Part shown: positions 26,635-37,076 of the stretch, piece after piece
Position numbering within the stretch: the first letter of the stretch is position 1
How the letters are laid out: every line of letters starts with the position of its first letter
NCBI GenBank assembly: GCA_903933115.1
Contig: CAIZIT010000063.1
Coordinates: 118,599 to 182,598 of the forward strand
Direction of reading: 5' to 3'
Source of the DNA: an uncultured Burkholderiales bacterium
Lineage (GTDB): Bacteria > Pseudomonadota > Gammaproteobacteria > Burkholderiales > Burkholderiaceae_C
Length of the DNA: 64,000 nt
The notes under the pieces: generated by a model
The model's database searches: none
Told to the model about the DNA's origin: nothing
What the model saw: the letters and a program-made list of their open reading frames with translations, nothing else
Translations under genes and position numbers: made by a program

Positions 26635-29600
26635 ATGAACATCCCACAGCTATGCATTCAGCGCCCCGTGATGACGGTGCTCTTGAGTTTGTCCACCGTG
26701 ATGGCGGGTTTATTGGCCTACACGAAGATCCCCATCTCCGCATTGCCCAGTTACAACACGCCAGTGATCAGCGTCGGGGCGAGCTTTCCCGGTGCCAGCC
26801 CAGAGACGATGGCTGCTTCAGTGGCTTTGCCGCTGGAGAAACAATTCTCGACCATTGACGGCATCAACGTCATCAGCTCCACCAGCATTTTGGGCTCCAC
26901 CACCATCACTTTGGAGTTCAATCCCGATAAAAACATCGACTTGGTGGCCGTGGATGTTCAAGCGGCCTTGTTGCGTGCTCAAAGAACGCTTCCTGTAGAG
27001 ATGACCACGCCCCCCAGCTACAGAAAGGTCAACCCAGCCGATGCACCCGTGTTGTTCGTCGCTTTGACCTCTCCTTCATTGAGCTTTTCCGAGCTCAATG
27101 ACTATGCAGAAAACTTGATCGCTCCCACCATCTCCACCATCAATGGTGTGGCCTTGGTCAACGTCTACGGACAAAAGCGCTTCGCAGTTCGTGTGCGAGC
27201 CAACCCCCAGGCCCTGGCCAGTTACGGTCTGACCATGGACGATGTTTTGACGGCTGTGAATTCTGCCAACTCCAACACCCCCGTGGGTACGTTGGATGGA
27301 CCAAAACAGCTCTTGACCATCACGGCCAATAAACAAATGACCAAATCCAGCGAGTTTGCCAACCTGGTCATCAGCTCCAAGGCCAATGGTGTGGTCCGAC
27401 TGAAGGATGTTGCCTCCGTTCAAGACAGCTATGAGTCTGTGCGAACCCAGGCCAGTTACATGGGAAAAACCTCCATCATCTTGGCCGTTCAACGCCAACC
27501 CAAAGCCAATACGGTGGAGGTGATCGATAACGTTCAAAAACTCCTACCCGGCTTGAAGGCTCAGATGCCTTCTTCGGTGGACATTTTGCCTCTGAACGAC
27601 AGATCGATCTCCATTCGAGAGGCCATTCATGACGTCAAGTTGTCGCTCGCATTGACCGTGGTGTTGGTGGTGTTGGTGATTTTGATGTTCATCCGTCGCG
27701 CTGTGGCCACCGTCATTCCAACGCTCAGTTTGCCCGTGTCCTTGATCGGAGCCATTGGTTTGTTGTACGCCTTGGGCTACAGCTTGGATAACATTTCCCT
27801 CTTGGGCATCACATTGGCCGTGGGCTTGGTGGTGGATGATGCGATTGTGATGCTGGAGAACATTGTGCGTCACATCGAGGACGGGATGACTCCAATGGAG
27901 GCCTCTTTGAGAGGTGGCAAGGAGATGGCTTTCACCATCATCTCCATTTCTGTTTCCTTGGTGGCGGTGTTCATCCCGATCTTTTTCATGCCAGGCGTCA
28001 TTGGACTTTTGTTCCACGAGTTTGCGGTGGTGGTGGGGCTTTCGGTGTTGGTCTCCGCTGTGGTTTCCTTGACCCTCGTGCCCATGTTGTGCAGTCGCTT
28101 TCTCCCCCCCCATCACGCGAGTGTCGAGGGTGAGTTGAAAACACCAGGTGCTCATGCCAGCACGGAAGAGAACGCATTTGGACGCTGGTTTGAGCGTGCA
28201 TTTCAGTCGCTCTTGGATGCCTACACGAGCACCCTTGATACGGCCTTGATGCACCGCAGATGGGTTCTTTTGGTGGCTTTTGCCACCTTTGTCCTCACGG
28301 CTTGGCTCTTCACCATCAGCCCCAAGGGCTTCTTTCCAGAAGAGGACATCGGTCAAATTCAGGTGACCACCGAAGCCTCCGAGGACATCTCTTTCTCGGA
28401 GATGGTGCGCATCCAAAATCTGATTGCCGAGCGTCTTCAAGAGGACCCTAACGTCGACTACGTCTCCACCTTTGTGGGTTCGGGCTCGTTTTCTTCCTCT
28501 CCTTTGAATTCAGGACGAATGTTCATCGCTTTGAAACCCTTGGGCGAGAGACCCAAAATTCAAGAGGTGATTGAGGGCTTGAGAAAGCGCGCAAGATACC
28601 CCGGTTTTGCGGTCTACATGCGACCTGTTCAAAACTTGCAATTGGGGGGCAAGGTCAGTAAATCTCGCTACCAGTACGTTCTCCAAAGTGTGAGCGCAGA
28701 CTCCTTGAACGAGTGGTCCAATAAACTGCAGCAAAAAATGCGAGCCGATCCCGCTTTCAGGGACGTCACCAGCGACTCACAACTGAGAGGCCTACAGGCC
28801 AATGTGATTTTTGACCGTGACAAAGCCGGTCAATTGGGGGTTCAAACCCAAGACATTCGCTCCGCTCTTTACAGCGCCTTTGGCGACCGACAAATATCGA
28901 CCATCTTCACCCCCGTCAGCAGTTACTTGGTGATCATGGAGGCGCCTGAGGATTTCCGTAAATTTGAGGACCAAATTGGCAACATTTACGTGCGGTCCAA
29001 GTTGACGCAGCAAGTCATTCCCTTGTCGAGCCTGGTCACGGTCACCCGAGGCGTGGGTCCCACAGCGGTGAACCATCAAGGCCAATTGCAAGCGGTCACC
29101 ATCTCCTTTAATTTGGCCCCTGAGGTGCCCTTGGGAGACGCGACTCAAAAGATCGCTGAATTTTCTCAAGACATCCAAATGCCCGCTTCCATCATGACCA
29201 AGTATGGTGGGGATGCGGCCGTCTTCCAAGACACGCAGTCGAGCCAAGTGATTTTGCTGGTGGTGGCGGTGCTTGTGATTTACGTGCTCTTGGGGGTTTT
29301 GTATGAAAGTTACATTCACCCCTTGACCATTTTGGCTGGATTGCCTTCCGCCGCTGTCGGTGCCTTGCTTTTTCTTTGGTATTTCAAAATCGATTTGACC
29401 TTGATCGCCACCATCGGTATTTTGATGCTCATTGGCATTGTGAAGAAAAACGCGATCATGATGATTGACTTTGCGCTTGATGCACAAAGAAACGAGGGCT
29501 TGGATCCTGAGCATGCCATTCGCCAAGCCTGTAAACTCCGATTCAGACCCATTTTGATGACCACATTTGCTGCGCTCATGGGGGCGTTGCCCATCTCCTT

Positions 29601-29769
29601 GGGCTTGGGTGCCGGAGCTGAGTTGAGAGCGCCCCTTGGCATTGCCGTGGTTGGAGGACTCTTGTTCTCTCAGGTGATCACTTTGTACATCACACCAGTG
29701 ATTTATCTCTATTTGGACAAATGGGCCGGCAAGGGACCTTTGGTGATCCAAGAGGATCTCGAGATCTGA
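26635..29769 (+). CDS. RND efflux pump permease (MdtB/MdtC/MuxC-like)
   Basis: A 1044-residue inner-membrane proton-driven multidrug exporter of the HAE1 class. It has the duplicated 6-helix halves with two large periplasmic loops. The proton-relay aspartate pair appears in LAVGLVVDDAIVMLENI (helix 4), and the second half has ILMLIGIVKKNAIMMIDFALDAQR. N-terminal wording (FPGASPETMAASVALPLEKQFSTIDGI; NPADAPVLF) is closest to MdtB/MdtC-type pumps. It is cotranscribed with the adaptor, and a terminator follows at 29834. Substrate range is unknown. Confidence 0.94.
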   Translation: MNIPQLCIQRPVMTVLLSLSTVMAGLLAYTKIPISALPSYNTPVISVGASFPGASPETMAASVALPLEKQFSTIDGINVISSTSILGSTTITLEFNPDKNIDLVAVDVQAALLRAQRTLPVEMTTPPSYRKVNPADAPVLFVALTSPSLSFSELNDYAENLIAPTISTINGVALVNVYGQKRFAVRVRANPQALASYGLTMDDVLTAVNSANSNTPVGTLDGPKQLLTITANKQMTKSSEFANLVISSKANGVVRLKDVASVQDSYESVRTQASYMGKTSIILAVQRQPKANTVEVIDNVQKLLPGLKAQMPSSVDILPLNDRSISIREAIHDVKLSLALTVVLVVLVILMFIRRAVATVIPTLSLPVSLIGAIGLLYALGYSLDNISLLGITLAVGLVVDDAIVMLENIVRHIEDGMTPMEASLRGGKEMAFTIISISVSLVAVFIPIFFMPGVIGLLFHEFAVVVGLSVLVSAVVSLTLVPMLCSRFLPPHHASVEGELKTPGAHASTEENAFGRWFERAFQSLLDAYTSTLDTALMHRRWVLLVAFATFVLTAWLFTISPKGFFPEEDIGQIQVTTEASEDISFSEMVRIQNLIAERLQEDPNVDYVSTFVGSGSFSSSPLNSGRMFIALKPLGERPKIQEVIEGLRKRARYPGFAVYMRPVQNLQLGGKVSKSRYQYVLQSVSADSLNEWSNKLQQKMRADPAFRDVTSDSQLRGLQANVIFDRDKAGQLGVQTQDIRSALYSAFGDRQISTIFTPVSSYLVIMEAPEDFRKFEDQIGNIYVRSKLTQQVIPLSSLVTVTRGVGPTAVNHQGQLQAVTISFNLAPEVPLGDATQKIAEFSQDIQMPASIMTKYGGDAAVFQDTQSSQVILLVVAVLVIYVLLGVLYESYIHPLTILAGLPSAAVGALLFLWYFKIDLTLIATIGILMLIGIVKKNAIMMIDFALDAQRNEGLDPEHAIRQACKLRFRPILMTTFAALMGALPISLGLGAGAELRAPLGIAVVGGLLFSQVITLYITPVIYLYLDKWAGKGPLVIQEDLEI

Positions 29770-29833
29770 TGGGGCCAAAGTTGACTTTGGCTCTGCTCCA
29801 AAAAGCGGTCATGAAGGATTGACAAATCCGGAT

Positions 29834-29863
29834 AAAAAGCCCATTTTTCAATGGGCTTTTTTA
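29834..29863 (+). terminator. Rho-independent terminator after the RND operon
   Basis: AAAAGCCCAT and ATGGGCTTTT form a ten-pair stem with a short TTTTCA-type loop and a following T run, about 65 bases after the pump stop. Confidence 0.82.
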
Positions 29864-29977
29864 GTCCAGATACGATGTTCAATTCGTGTTTTTTGAGGGG
29901 TGGGTTTACCCTGACGAGATAGCGAAGACACGGGTGATAAGCTCCGTGAAGAATCATTTTTTTAAACGTGGATACAT

Positions 29978-30436
29978 ATGAAATTAAACGTCAACGAACA
30001 AGCTCGAGAACTCGATGTGGAACCAGATATGCCCCTTTTATGGGCATTAAGAGATGAGCTCGATGTCAAGGGACCCAAATACGGTTGTGGAATTGCACAA
30101 TGTGGGGCCTGCACGGTGCTCTTGAACGGTGAGCCCGTTCGTTCTTGTTCTTATCCCGTCTCCGCCGCCGTTGGCCAGCAAGTGGTCACTTTGGAAGGGT
30201 TGGAGAAAAAAGGCAAGTTGCATCCCGTGCAACAAGCTTGGGTTGACCATGAAGTGCCCCAATGCGGCTATTGTCAAGGTGGACAGATTTTGGCAGCGGT
30301 GGCACTTTTGAAGAAAAAACCAAAGCCCACCGATGAAGACATCGATGCGGCCATGACGAACATTTGCCGATGCGGCACCTATGCCCGAATTCGTGCAGCC
30401 ATTCACTCAGTTGCTGCAAAGGGAGTAAAAGCATGA
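29978..30436 (+). CDS. iorA: 2Fe-2S subunit of a molybdenum hydroxylase (IorA type)
   Basis: The small iron-sulfur subunit of a xanthine-oxidase-family enzyme, passing electrons from the Mo centre. At 152 residues it has both cluster-binding motifs. The plant-ferredoxin type is CGIAQCGAC followed by a fourth Cys in VRSCSYP. The helical-domain type is CGYCQGGQ with CRC in [12 protein letters not shown]. It overlaps the catalytic subunit gene by four bases (ATGA). Isoquinoline 1-oxidoreductase is the archetype, but aldehyde or N-heterocycle substrates are equally possible. Confidence 0.9.
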   Translation: MKLNVNEQARELDVEPDMPLLWALRDELDVKGPKYGCGIAQCGACTVLLNGEPVRSCSYPVSAAVGQQVVTLEGLEKKGKLHPVQQAWVDHEVPQCGYCQGGQILAAVALLKKKPKPTDEDIDAAMTNICRCGTYARIRAAIHSVAAKGVKA

Positions 30437-32667
30437 GCGATATTCAAATCAACACCACAACTGAGAGCACCACAGAATCATCTGGCGTTGCTCGCCGTGA
30501 CTTCCTTAAAATTGGAGCTTCTGTCACTGCCAGCACGGGTGCATTCAGCATGGCCTTCTTTGTGCCCGAGAGCGCAAGTGCCGCCGACCCCAAGGGCGCT
30601 GCACCCGCCAACAACGATCCCCAAAAGGTCAACGCTTGGATTGAAATTCGACCCGATGAGACGGTGATCATTCGCTACGCCCGTGCCGAGATGGGCCAAG
30701 GCTCACGCACCTCTGCTCCCATGCTCATCGCCGAAGAGCTTGAAGTGGATTGGAAAAAAGTCAAGGTTGAAAACGCCACAGCCCATGACAACCTCAAGCA
30801 AAAACGCGTTTATGGTGACATGGCCTCTGTAGGAAGTCGAACCATTCGCATGTCTCAAGAGTATTTGAGAAAAGCGGGCGCAACGGCTCGTGAGATGCTG
30901 ATCGTTGCCGGCTCACAAGCCATGAACGTGCCTTCCTCAGAGTGCGTGGCCAAGCTCGGCATGGTGATCCATACACCCACCAAGAAAAGCATCAGCTACG
31001 GCAAAGTGGCCCTCAAAGCCGCCGAGTTGACGCCTCCAGCCAATGTGGTCTTGAAGGACCCCAAAGACTGGACCCTCATTGGCAAGCCCATCAAGCGCGT
31101 GGACATCCCTGATATCGTCACTGCGAAAATTCGCTACGGCATTGACACGCAGCTGCCAGGCATGCTCTACGCATCGGTCGCTCAAAGCCCCGTTTTTAAT
31201 GGCAAAGTCAAATCCATGGACGGCTCCAAGGTGCAAAACCGAAGAGGTATCGTCAAGGTCTTGAACATGGGCAATTTTGTGGCTGTGGTTGCCGACAATT
31301 TCTGGCGTGCCAAGGAAGCCCTGAAGGAAGTCAACATTGAGTGGGATGTGGCTCCAGAGCACACCAAACTCAACAACGCCTCTCTTCACGCTTTCTTCAA
31401 AGAGGGCCTGACCCAGCCAGAGTTGGCTGTGGCCAGAAACGATGGAGACACCCCCAAGGCTTTGGCCCAGGGTAAAGTGATCGAAGCCGAATACTTCACA
31501 CCTTATTTGGCGCATGCCACCATGGAGCCCATGGTCTGTACGGCTTGGCTCCAAGGGGAGAATCTTGAGGTTTGGCCTTCCACACAAAATGCTGAAGGCT
31601 CATTGGCCGCGGCATCCTCTGCCGCTGGCGTCAAGCAAGAGAATGTCAAGGTCTATCCGATGCAACTTGGTGGTGGCTTGGGACGCAAGAGCCCCCAAGA
31701 CTTCACCGTCCAAGCCGTTCGAATCGCCAAGGAAATGGCAGGCAAGCCTGTCAAACTCATTTGGACCCGTGAGGAGGACATGCAGCACGACTTTTACCGT
31801 CCTGCATCCTTGGTCAAGATGGCCGCCACTCAAAAGCCCGATGGCAACATCGACGCTTTACACATTCGTGTGAGTGCGCCCTCATTGATCGCATCCCTCT
31901 TGAAGTTGCCCTTGCCCAAAGGGGTGGATCCACAAGCGGTGGCCTCCTTTGAGGATCATCCTTATGCGATTGAGAACTCCTTGGTCGACTACGCTCAACG
32001 CAACTCCAACATTCCTGTGGGCTTTTGGAGATCGGTGGGCCACTCACAAAATCCTTTTGTGCGTGAGTCCTTCATTGACGAGTTGGCCCATGCCGCTGGT
32101 AAAGACCCACTCGAGTACCGCTTGGCCAATTTGCCCGAGAAGAACTTCAGAGACATTGCAATTTTGAAGGCCGTGACCAAGGCCGCCAACTACTCACAAC
32201 CCCTGCCCAAAGGCGTCTTCAGAGGCATTGCAGAGACCGAGGGCTATGGCAGTTGGACGGCTTGTGTTTGCGAGTTGTCCGTCAACGACAGACAAGAGGT
32301 CAAAATCCACCGCATTGTGATCGGTATCGATCCCGGCTATGCTGTCAATCCTGACAACATCCAAGCGCAGTTGCAAGGCAGCGTGGTTCATGGACTGAGC
32401 GCGATTTTCTGGGGCGAGATGATCGTCAAGGAAGGTCGTATCGAGCAGTCCAATTTCCATGACTACCGCATGATGCGTTTGAACGAGATGCCCAAAGTCG
32501 AGACCGTCATTGCACCCACTGGCGGCTTTTGGGGCGGTGTTGGCGAACCTGCTCAAGCCCCCTTGGCTGGTGCGGTGGCCAATGCCCTCTTCAACGCCAC
32601 AGGCAAGCGCGTTCGCTCCTTGCCCCTCAAAAATCACGGTTTCTCGCTTCAAAGAGCAAGAACTTGA
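30433..32667 (+). CDS. iorB: Molybdopterin-binding catalytic subunit (IorB type), periplasmic
   Basis: The molybdenum cofactor subunit of a two-subunit hydroxylase. From the ATG at 30433 it is 744 residues. A twin-arginine signal ([14 protein letters not shown], about residues 15-30) sends the folded complex to the periplasm. Family segments include [20 protein letters not shown], the Mo-site loops GGGLGRKS and [14 protein letters not shown], and the catalytic glutamate near the end in [13 protein letters not shown]. There is no dedicated cytochrome gene. The substrate is likely an N-heterocycle or aldehyde; a link with the heterocycle cluster further on is speculative. Confidence 0.9.
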   Translation: MSDIQINTTTESTTESSGVARRDFLKIGASVTASTGAFSMAFFVPESASAADPKGAAPANNDPQKVNAWIEIRPDETVIIRYARAEMGQGSRTSAPMLIAEELEVDWKKVKVENATAHDNLKQKRVYGDMASVGSRTIRMSQEYLRKAGATAREMLIVAGSQAMNVPSSECVAKLGMVIHTPTKKSISYGKVALKAAELTPPANVVLKDPKDWTLIGKPIKRVDIPDIVTAKIRYGIDTQLPGMLYASVAQSPVFNGKVKSMDGSKVQNRRGIVKVLNMGNFVAVVADNFWRAKEALKEVNIEWDVAPEHTKLNNASLHAFFKEGLTQPELAVARNDGDTPKALAQGKVIEAEYFTPYLAHATMEPMVCTAWLQGENLEVWPSTQNAEGSLAAASSAAGVKQENVKVYPMQLGGGLGRKSPQDFTVQAVRIAKEMAGKPVKLIWTREEDMQHDFYRPASLVKMAATQKPDGNIDALHIRVSAPSLIASLLKLPLPKGVDPQAVASFEDHPYAIENSLVDYAQRNSNIPVGFWRSVGHSQNPFVRESFIDELAHAAGKDPLEYRLANLPEKNFRDIAILKAVTKAANYSQPLPKGVFRGIAETEGYGSWTACVCELSVNDRQEVKIHRIVIGIDPGYAVNPDNIQAQLQGSVVHGLSAIFWGEMIVKEGRIEQSNFHDYRMMRLNEMPKVETVIAPTGGFWGGVGEPAQAPLAGAVANALFNATGKRVRSLPLKNHGFSLQRART

Positions 32668-32948
32668 TGCGATAAGTGATGGGCCCCTTTGGGGGCCTCA
32701 TGCGTGTGGCGTCATGAGACCCCGCACCAGATCTGGACTCCAAAGGGCTCATCAGGCCCATTGGGGTCCATTTTCTTGGTGACCCAGGTTCAAGCATGGT
32801 GTCCGTGAAGCTCTAACCTTTGTTGTACGTTGATTAGCCCCCTGGGAACTGCGTTTATTGCCCATTGCAAGTGTCATTTAGGGCGTGATGGCTTAAACTT
32901 GAAGCTGGTGATCAAGGACAGGCTAGAACAACCATCAATTCTCGATCG

Positions 32949-33446
32949 ATGAACATCTTTAATTTCTCTTCTTCAAAACGACAACTCCTCTTGGGGTTGT
33001 CGGTGGGTGGCTTTGGGTGGTTGGGCTTTGCTCGCGCTCAAAACATGACCTCAGGCCGCCTAAGGTCCATGGAGGAAATGCTCTCCGGCGTGGAGGCCTT
33101 TGCCCGTTCGCCAAAGACGCCTATCGAGTCCCGGGTCAAGATGTACATTCCGCTTTTGGCCGACAACGGCAACTCCGTACCTGCCAATGTGGTTGTTGAG
33201 TCTGCCATGACCGAGGCCGATCATGTGCAGTCTTTGTATTTGCTCTCGCAGCGCAATCCTGTGTTGATCATGGCCCATTTCCATATGGGGCCTTGGAGTG
33301 GTCGAGCAGAGATCAATACGCGACTACGTCTAGCAGGCAGTCAAAAAGTCATGGCCTTGGCGCGATGCTCAGACGATCGTTGGTACTACCATACGGTCGA
33401 TGTCATCGCTACAGAGTCGGCCTGCGTAGACGCCTCAGAAAGCTAA
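32949..33446 (+). CDS. soxY: SoxY-like sulfur carrier protein with atypical C-terminus
   Basis: SoxY is the periplasmic protein to which sulfur intermediates of thiosulfate oxidation are bound, through a Cys on the C-terminal GGCGG arm. This 165-residue protein has an N-terminal export signal with KRQLLLG (Lys-Arg in place of the usual twin arginine) and the Ig-like SoxY fold (VPANVVVESAMTEADHVQSLYL). It ends ...ESACVDASES: the Cys is at the expected place, but the glycines are lost and six residues follow. It is 11 bases before soxZ. Either a divergent carrier or a redundant copy; function is uncertain. Confidence 0.8.
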   Translation: MNIFNFSSSKRQLLLGLSVGGFGWLGFARAQNMTSGRLRSMEEMLSGVEAFARSPKTPIESRVKMYIPLLADNGNSVPANVVVESAMTEADHVQSLYLLSQRNPVLIMAHFHMGPWSGRAEINTRLRLAGSQKVMALARCSDDRWYYHTVDVIATESACVDASES

Positions 33447-33457
33447 AGGTCCAACCC

Positions 33458-33775
33458 ATGAACGCACGATTGACTTGGCCTTCAAACATCAAAAGCGGTG
33501 ATGTGATCAAACTCAGGCTGTTGATTCAGCACCCCATGGACACTGGGTATTTACAGGACTTCACGGGACACTACATTCCCAGAAATGTGATTCAGTGGAT
33601 CAAGGTGACCTATGACCAAAAGGATGTCTTTTATGTTCAGACCTCCTCTGGCATTGCTGCCAACCCATTCTTTGAGTTCTTCATGAGAGCCACGGTCAGT
33701 GGTTTGGTGGTGGTGAGATGGCTCGATGATGCGGGAGAAGAGGGCGAGTTGCGTCAACTGCTTTCAGTCAAATGA
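33458..33775 (+). CDS. soxZ: SoxZ thiosulfate-oxidation scaffold protein
   Basis: SoxZ forms the heterodimer partner of SoxY. The 105-residue protein has the typical opening LTWPSNIKSGDVIKLRLLIQHPMDTGY and the C-terminal strand SGLVVVRWLDDAGEEG. The ATG at 33458 is the family start; an upstream extension overlapping soxY was rejected. No soxXA, soxB or soxCD genes lie in the window, so the pair is orphan here. Confidence 0.9.
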   Translation: MNARLTWPSNIKSGDVIKLRLLIQHPMDTGYLQDFTGHYIPRNVIQWIKVTYDQKDVFYVQTSSGIAANPFFEFFMRATVSGLVVVRWLDDAGEEGELRQLLSVK

Positions 33776-33804
33776 CAATTTGAAGATCCATTGAGCATCT
33801 CAAG

Positions 33805-33834
33805 AAAAGCACCGATATCCCTTTCGGTACTTTT
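33805..33834. terminator. Bidirectional terminator between soxZ and the phn operon
   Basis: AAAAG-C-ACCGA and TCGGT-A-CTTTT form an interrupted stem with a seven-base loop. It lies between two converging genes (soxZ ends at 33775, the last phn gene ends at 33839), with A and T runs on opposite sides, so it can end both transcripts. Confidence 0.65.
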
Positions 33835-33838
33835 AGAA

Positions 33839-34399
33839 TTAACCGCGAACTTGAGCCACAGAGCTTGCAATTTCTCTAAAGTAACTCAATGAAGGCGTTA
33901 CGGCCTGTGGTACCTTTGCCAAATCATCATAGCGTCTTAGTCGAACAGCCTCTGCAGCAAAAGGCTGCTCTATGAAAGCGCTGGCTTCTTTGGCTTGGAA
34001 GACCCCCCCTTGAAGCTCCAAGGTATGTTTGGAGGTGGGAGACAAAGACTCCCAGTACAAAGGGTCAATGAAACACAAGTATCGCTTAGCATCTACGTGA
34101 AATTTAATTGCACCGAGTACTTCCTCAGAAAAATGAGGACGTAAAAAGGGAATTGCGATGTATTGGTGAAGATCGTCTTTGTGGGATGGCGAAGCATCTG
34201 AGTCAGAGTACTCCTCTGAGATCAAGTGGCCAATATCGTGCAGCAAGGCCGCCGTGATCAAAGCGGGTGATTCATTTGCGCGCTCAGCCAAAAAAGCACA
34301 TTGCAGGGCGTGCTGGAGTTGGCTGATCGACTCGCCCCCGTACTGCTCATCACCCTTGAATACCAAAAGGTCAATGATTTCAGAGAGATTCATTTTCAT
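33839..34399 (-). CDS. PhnZ-like HD-domain oxygenase (phosphonate degradation)
   Basis: A 186-residue HD protein of the phosphonate-associated family typified by PhnZ. PhnZ uses a mixed-valence di-iron site and O2 to split 2-amino-1-hydroxyethylphosphonate into glycine and phosphate. The PhnZ residues appear to be kept: Tyr20 and Glu23 (QYGGES), His30, His54-Asp55 (LLHDIGH), His78, and His101 with Lys105 (KFHVDAKRYL). The hydroxylase partner PhnY is not in the window. It ends the C-P lyase operon, five bases after phnE. It may act on a hydroxylated or other phosphonate that C-P lyase handles poorly. Confidence 0.82.
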   Translation of the reverse strand: MKMNLSEIIDLLVFKGDEQYGGESISQLQHALQCAFLAERANESPALITAALLHDIGHLISEEYSDSDASPSHKDDLHQYIAIPFLRPHFSEEVLGAIKFHVDAKRYLCFIDPLYWESLSPTSKHTLELQGGVFQAKEASAFIEQPFAAEAVRLRRYDDLAKVPQAVTPSLSYFREIASSVAQVRG

Positions 34400-34404
34400 G
34401 GTTT

Positions 34405-35175
34405 TTAAATCAGAGATTTTCTTATTTTTGATGAAATGAGATCAATCAAACTCACGGTCAACACGACGATGATCATGACGGCTGATGTCTCTTTGTACTG
34501 GAAGCTGCGGATGATTTCCCAAAGCAGCACACCGACCCCACCCGCACCAACCATTCCCACAACGGTGGCAGATCGCACATTGGACTCAAAGCGGTATAGG
34601 GTAAATGAAATCCAAAGGGGCATGACTTGAGGAATGACACCGTAGACGATTTCATGCAATGCACCTGCTCCAGTAGAACGAATACCCTCAATAGGTTGGT
34701 GATCGATGGCCTCGACAGCTTCGGAGAACAATTTAGCCAAGACACCACTCGTGTGGATCCAAAGTGCCAAGACACCAGCAAATGGGCCAAGTCCAACCGC
34801 AACGACAAAGAGCATCGCAAACACCATTTCATTGATTGCTCTAAAGGCATCCATCAAACGCCTGATGGGTTGATAAATCCACCAAGGTACGATGTTTGAA
34901 GAAGCAAGCAAGCCAAACGGAACAGCTGTCAATACGGCCAAGAAAGTGCCCCAAAGTGCAATTTCGAGCGTGACGATCATCTCTTCGCAAATGAATCGCC
35001 AATGGTCAAAATTGGGGGGGAAAAATTCTTGGGCGTATGTCCTCATGTTGGCTGAGTCGCGCCACAACTCCAAAGGACGCATGTCCGCCCCTGTCCAAGA
35101 CGCGGCAAGCGCGATCAGGAGAAACGCCCAAGCGAATTGAAGGACAAGGTTTCTTTTGGGTTCGATATCGGACAT
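34405..35175 (-). CDS. phnE: Phosphonate ABC transporter permease
   Basis: The inner-membrane channel of the PhnCDE phosphonate importer. At 256 residues, it has six hydrophobic segments and the permease signature near the end: [33 protein letters not shown], with the EAA-type loop. It lies between phnD and the PhnZ-like gene, with tight spacing to both. Confidence 0.95.
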   Translation of the reverse strand: MSDIEPKRNLVLQFAWAFLLIALAASWTGADMRPLELWRDSANMRTYAQEFFPPNFDHWRFICEEMIVTLEIALWGTFLAVLTAVPFGLLASSNIVPWWIYQPIRRLMDAFRAINEMVFAMLFVVAVGLGPFAGVLALWIHTSGVLAKLFSEAVEAIDHQPIEGIRSTGAGALHEIVYGVIPQVMPLWISFTLYRFESNVRSATVVGMVGAGGVGVLLWEIIRSFQYKETSAVMIIVVLTVSLIDLISSKIRKSLI

Positions 35176-35198
35176 GCAAATGCTTTTGATTTTCAGAA

Positions 35199-36143
35199 TT
35201 ACTTCAACTCAGCCAGTTTTTTATCGATCTCAGCAATGCGCGTTTTCTTGTCTGCATCGGAGATGGCCGTGTCAGATTCAATTTTCGTTTTCTGGCTGAA
35301 CAACTCCAACTGACGAATTGGCACAAGCTGTGCATTGGTAGAGGCTTTAAAACCCGATAATTTGCTAATTTTCATAACCACTTCACGCTCGTGAGCATTT
35401 GTTTTGCCGTAGTTGTAGAAGAAGGTTTTGATCTTGGTTTTCAACGGCTCGGGAATGTCTTTTCGCATCACCAAGGGATCCAAAGGAATCAGAGGTGAAG
35501 TCCAGACGATTTTGATCTCTTTAAATTTTTCGGGATAGCGCTGAAGGATTTTGTCCAAGTTTTCGCTGTTGTTGGTGGCGACGTCAACTTGCTTGTTTGC
35601 AACAGCCAAGGCATTGGCTTCGTGATTACCACTTCGGGCAATTTTAAAAGCAGTTTTTGCATCGACTTTATTTTGAGCGAAAACATAAAATCCAGGTACG
35701 AGATAGCCAGAAGTTGAGTTGGGATCACCGTTGCCAAAACTCAAAGATTTAGCGTTTTTCAAAACATCATCCAGCGTGTTCAAGGGGCTGTCCTTGTGAA
35801 CAATCAAATGCGAGTAATAACCCAGCGTTCCATCAGCATTGACCATTTGAGCAAAAACCTCTCCGCTAGATCGGTCAACAGCTTCCATCGCAGATTTGTT
35901 ACCAAACCATCCAACTTGAACCTTATTGAATCGCATGGCCTCAATAATGCCCGCATAGTCTGATGCAAAGAAGGGTGTGACTTTGACACCCACTTGACGG
36001 CTCATGTCGTCAATCAAAGGTTGCCAATCTTCACGTAAGTTCACAGAAGCTTCGGTGGAAATAAATCCAAAATTGATATCTTGTGCCATGCTTGAGCAAA
36101 AGCTCATGCACAGAGTAACGGAAAGGGCCAGTTTTTTAAACAT
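35199..36143 (-). CDS. phnD: Phosphonate ABC transporter substrate-binding protein
   Basis: A periplasmic binding protein capturing phosphonates for PhnCE. The start at 36143 (MFKKLALSV) has a GGAGT site and gives a normal Sec signal peptide (about 20 residues, SSMAQ), so the longer in-frame start at 36182 was rejected. The mature part has the PhnD/phosphate-phosphonate family features, including [29 protein letters not shown] and [15 protein letters not shown]. It lies 17 bases after phnC. Confidence 0.94.
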   Translation of the reverse strand: MFKKLALSVTLCMSFCSSMAQDINFGFISTEASVNLREDWQPLIDDMSRQVGVKVTPFFASDYAGIIEAMRFNKVQVGWFGNKSAMEAVDRSSGEVFAQMVNADGTLGYYSHLIVHKDSPLNTLDDVLKNAKSLSFGNGDPNSTSGYLVPGFYVFAQNKVDAKTAFKIARSGNHEANALAVANKQVDVATNNSENLDKILQRYPEKFKEIKIVWTSPLIPLDPLVMRKDIPEPLKTKIKTFFYNYGKTNAHEREVVMKISKLSGFKASTNAQLVPIRQLELFSQKTKIESDTAISDADKKTRIAEIDKKLAELK

Positions 36144-36160
36144 TGAAGACTCCAAAAAAA

Positions 36161-37000
36161 TTATGCAATATTGAAATGCCATTCATTGGCGGGTGAAACT
36201 TTTATCATTGAGTTGCTCTCTGCTTCGAAGAGCTCGCTGGCCTGAGAGCCATAAAGTTTTTTGAGACGATCAACAGTCAACTCGCTTGCGGAGCCGTCAA
36301 AAACAATTGCGCCATCTCTAAGTCCAATGATTCGCTTGAAATAGCGTTTAGCAAAATCGACTTGGTGGAGAGAAACCAAGACCGTACATCCATCCTCTTT
36401 GTTGATTTTTGAGAGAATCTCTAATACATTTCTAGAAGACTCGGGGTCCAATGAAGCAATAGGCTCATCGGCCAAAAGCAAGCCCGCACCTTGAACCATC
36501 GCGCGAGCAATGGCTGCGCGTTGCTGCTGACCGCCCGATAGCGTAGAAGCACGCTGGGCGTGGCACTCTTCAATGCCAACTCTACGCAAAGACTCTAAGG
36601 CTCTATTTTTTTCTGATGTGTAAAAGTAGTGTAACAATCCCCGCCAAAGTGGTATGGAGTGAAGCAATCCCACCAAAACGTTAGATTTGACGGTCAAGCG
36701 GTCAACCAAATTGAATTGTTGGAAAATGAATCCAATTTTTGAGCGGATGAAGCGAATGTTGGAGGCTATTTTTCCATTTTTTTGCACACATTGATCGTGT
36801 ACTTCGACCAATGACTCACTGTTACTGTCTGCGGCAGTCAGACCAGAGATCATTCTTAAAAGAGTCGATTTTCCTGAGCCAGATGCACCAATCAAGGCGA
36901 CCATCTCTCCAGATGCAATATCCAAATTGATGTCGCGTAGGACATGTTTTTGCAAAGAAAAATGCTTGTTGAGTCCGCGAATTTTAAGTGAGTTGGTCAT
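36161..37000 (-). CDS. phnC: Phosphonate ABC transporter ATP-binding protein
   Basis: The cytoplasmic ATPase of the phosphonate importer. Walker A is GASGSGKST, the signature is [17 protein letters not shown], and Walker B is [14 protein letters not shown]. Length is about 279 residues from the ATG at 37000 (MTNSLKIRG), chosen because homologues start there; a GTG eight codons upstream has no better ribosome site. It follows phnM after 76 bases, the largest gap in the operon, which might hold a secondary promoter. Confidence 0.94.
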   Translation of the reverse strand: MTNSLKIRGLNKHFSLQKHVLRDINLDIASGEMVALIGASGSGKSTLLRMISGLTAADSNSESLVEVHDQCVQKNGKIASNIRFIRSKIGFIFQQFNLVDRLTVKSNVLVGLLHSIPLWRGLLHYFYTSEKNRALESLRRVGIEECHAQRASTLSGGQQQRAAIARAMVQGAGLLLADEPIASLDPESSRNVLEILSKINKEDGCTVLVSLHQVDFAKRYFKRIIGLRDGAIVFDGSASELTVDRLKKLYGSQASELFEAESNSMIKVSPANEWHFNIA

Positions 37001-37076
37001 TTTGAGATGGAAATCAATGACCACTAGTTTGACTTTTTTTTATGTCACCTTCTTTACAAAAATCGTCATTTTTAAT

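Noticed and set aside
27544..28440. 298-residue minus-strand frame inside the RND pump gene
   Set aside because: Shadow of the pump; His/Gln/Gly-rich antisense composition and no start signal.
36161..37076. Internal Pho box before phnC
   Set aside because: Two GTCA words occur in the phnM-phnC gap but with a 12-base period and poor consensus, so they were not called.
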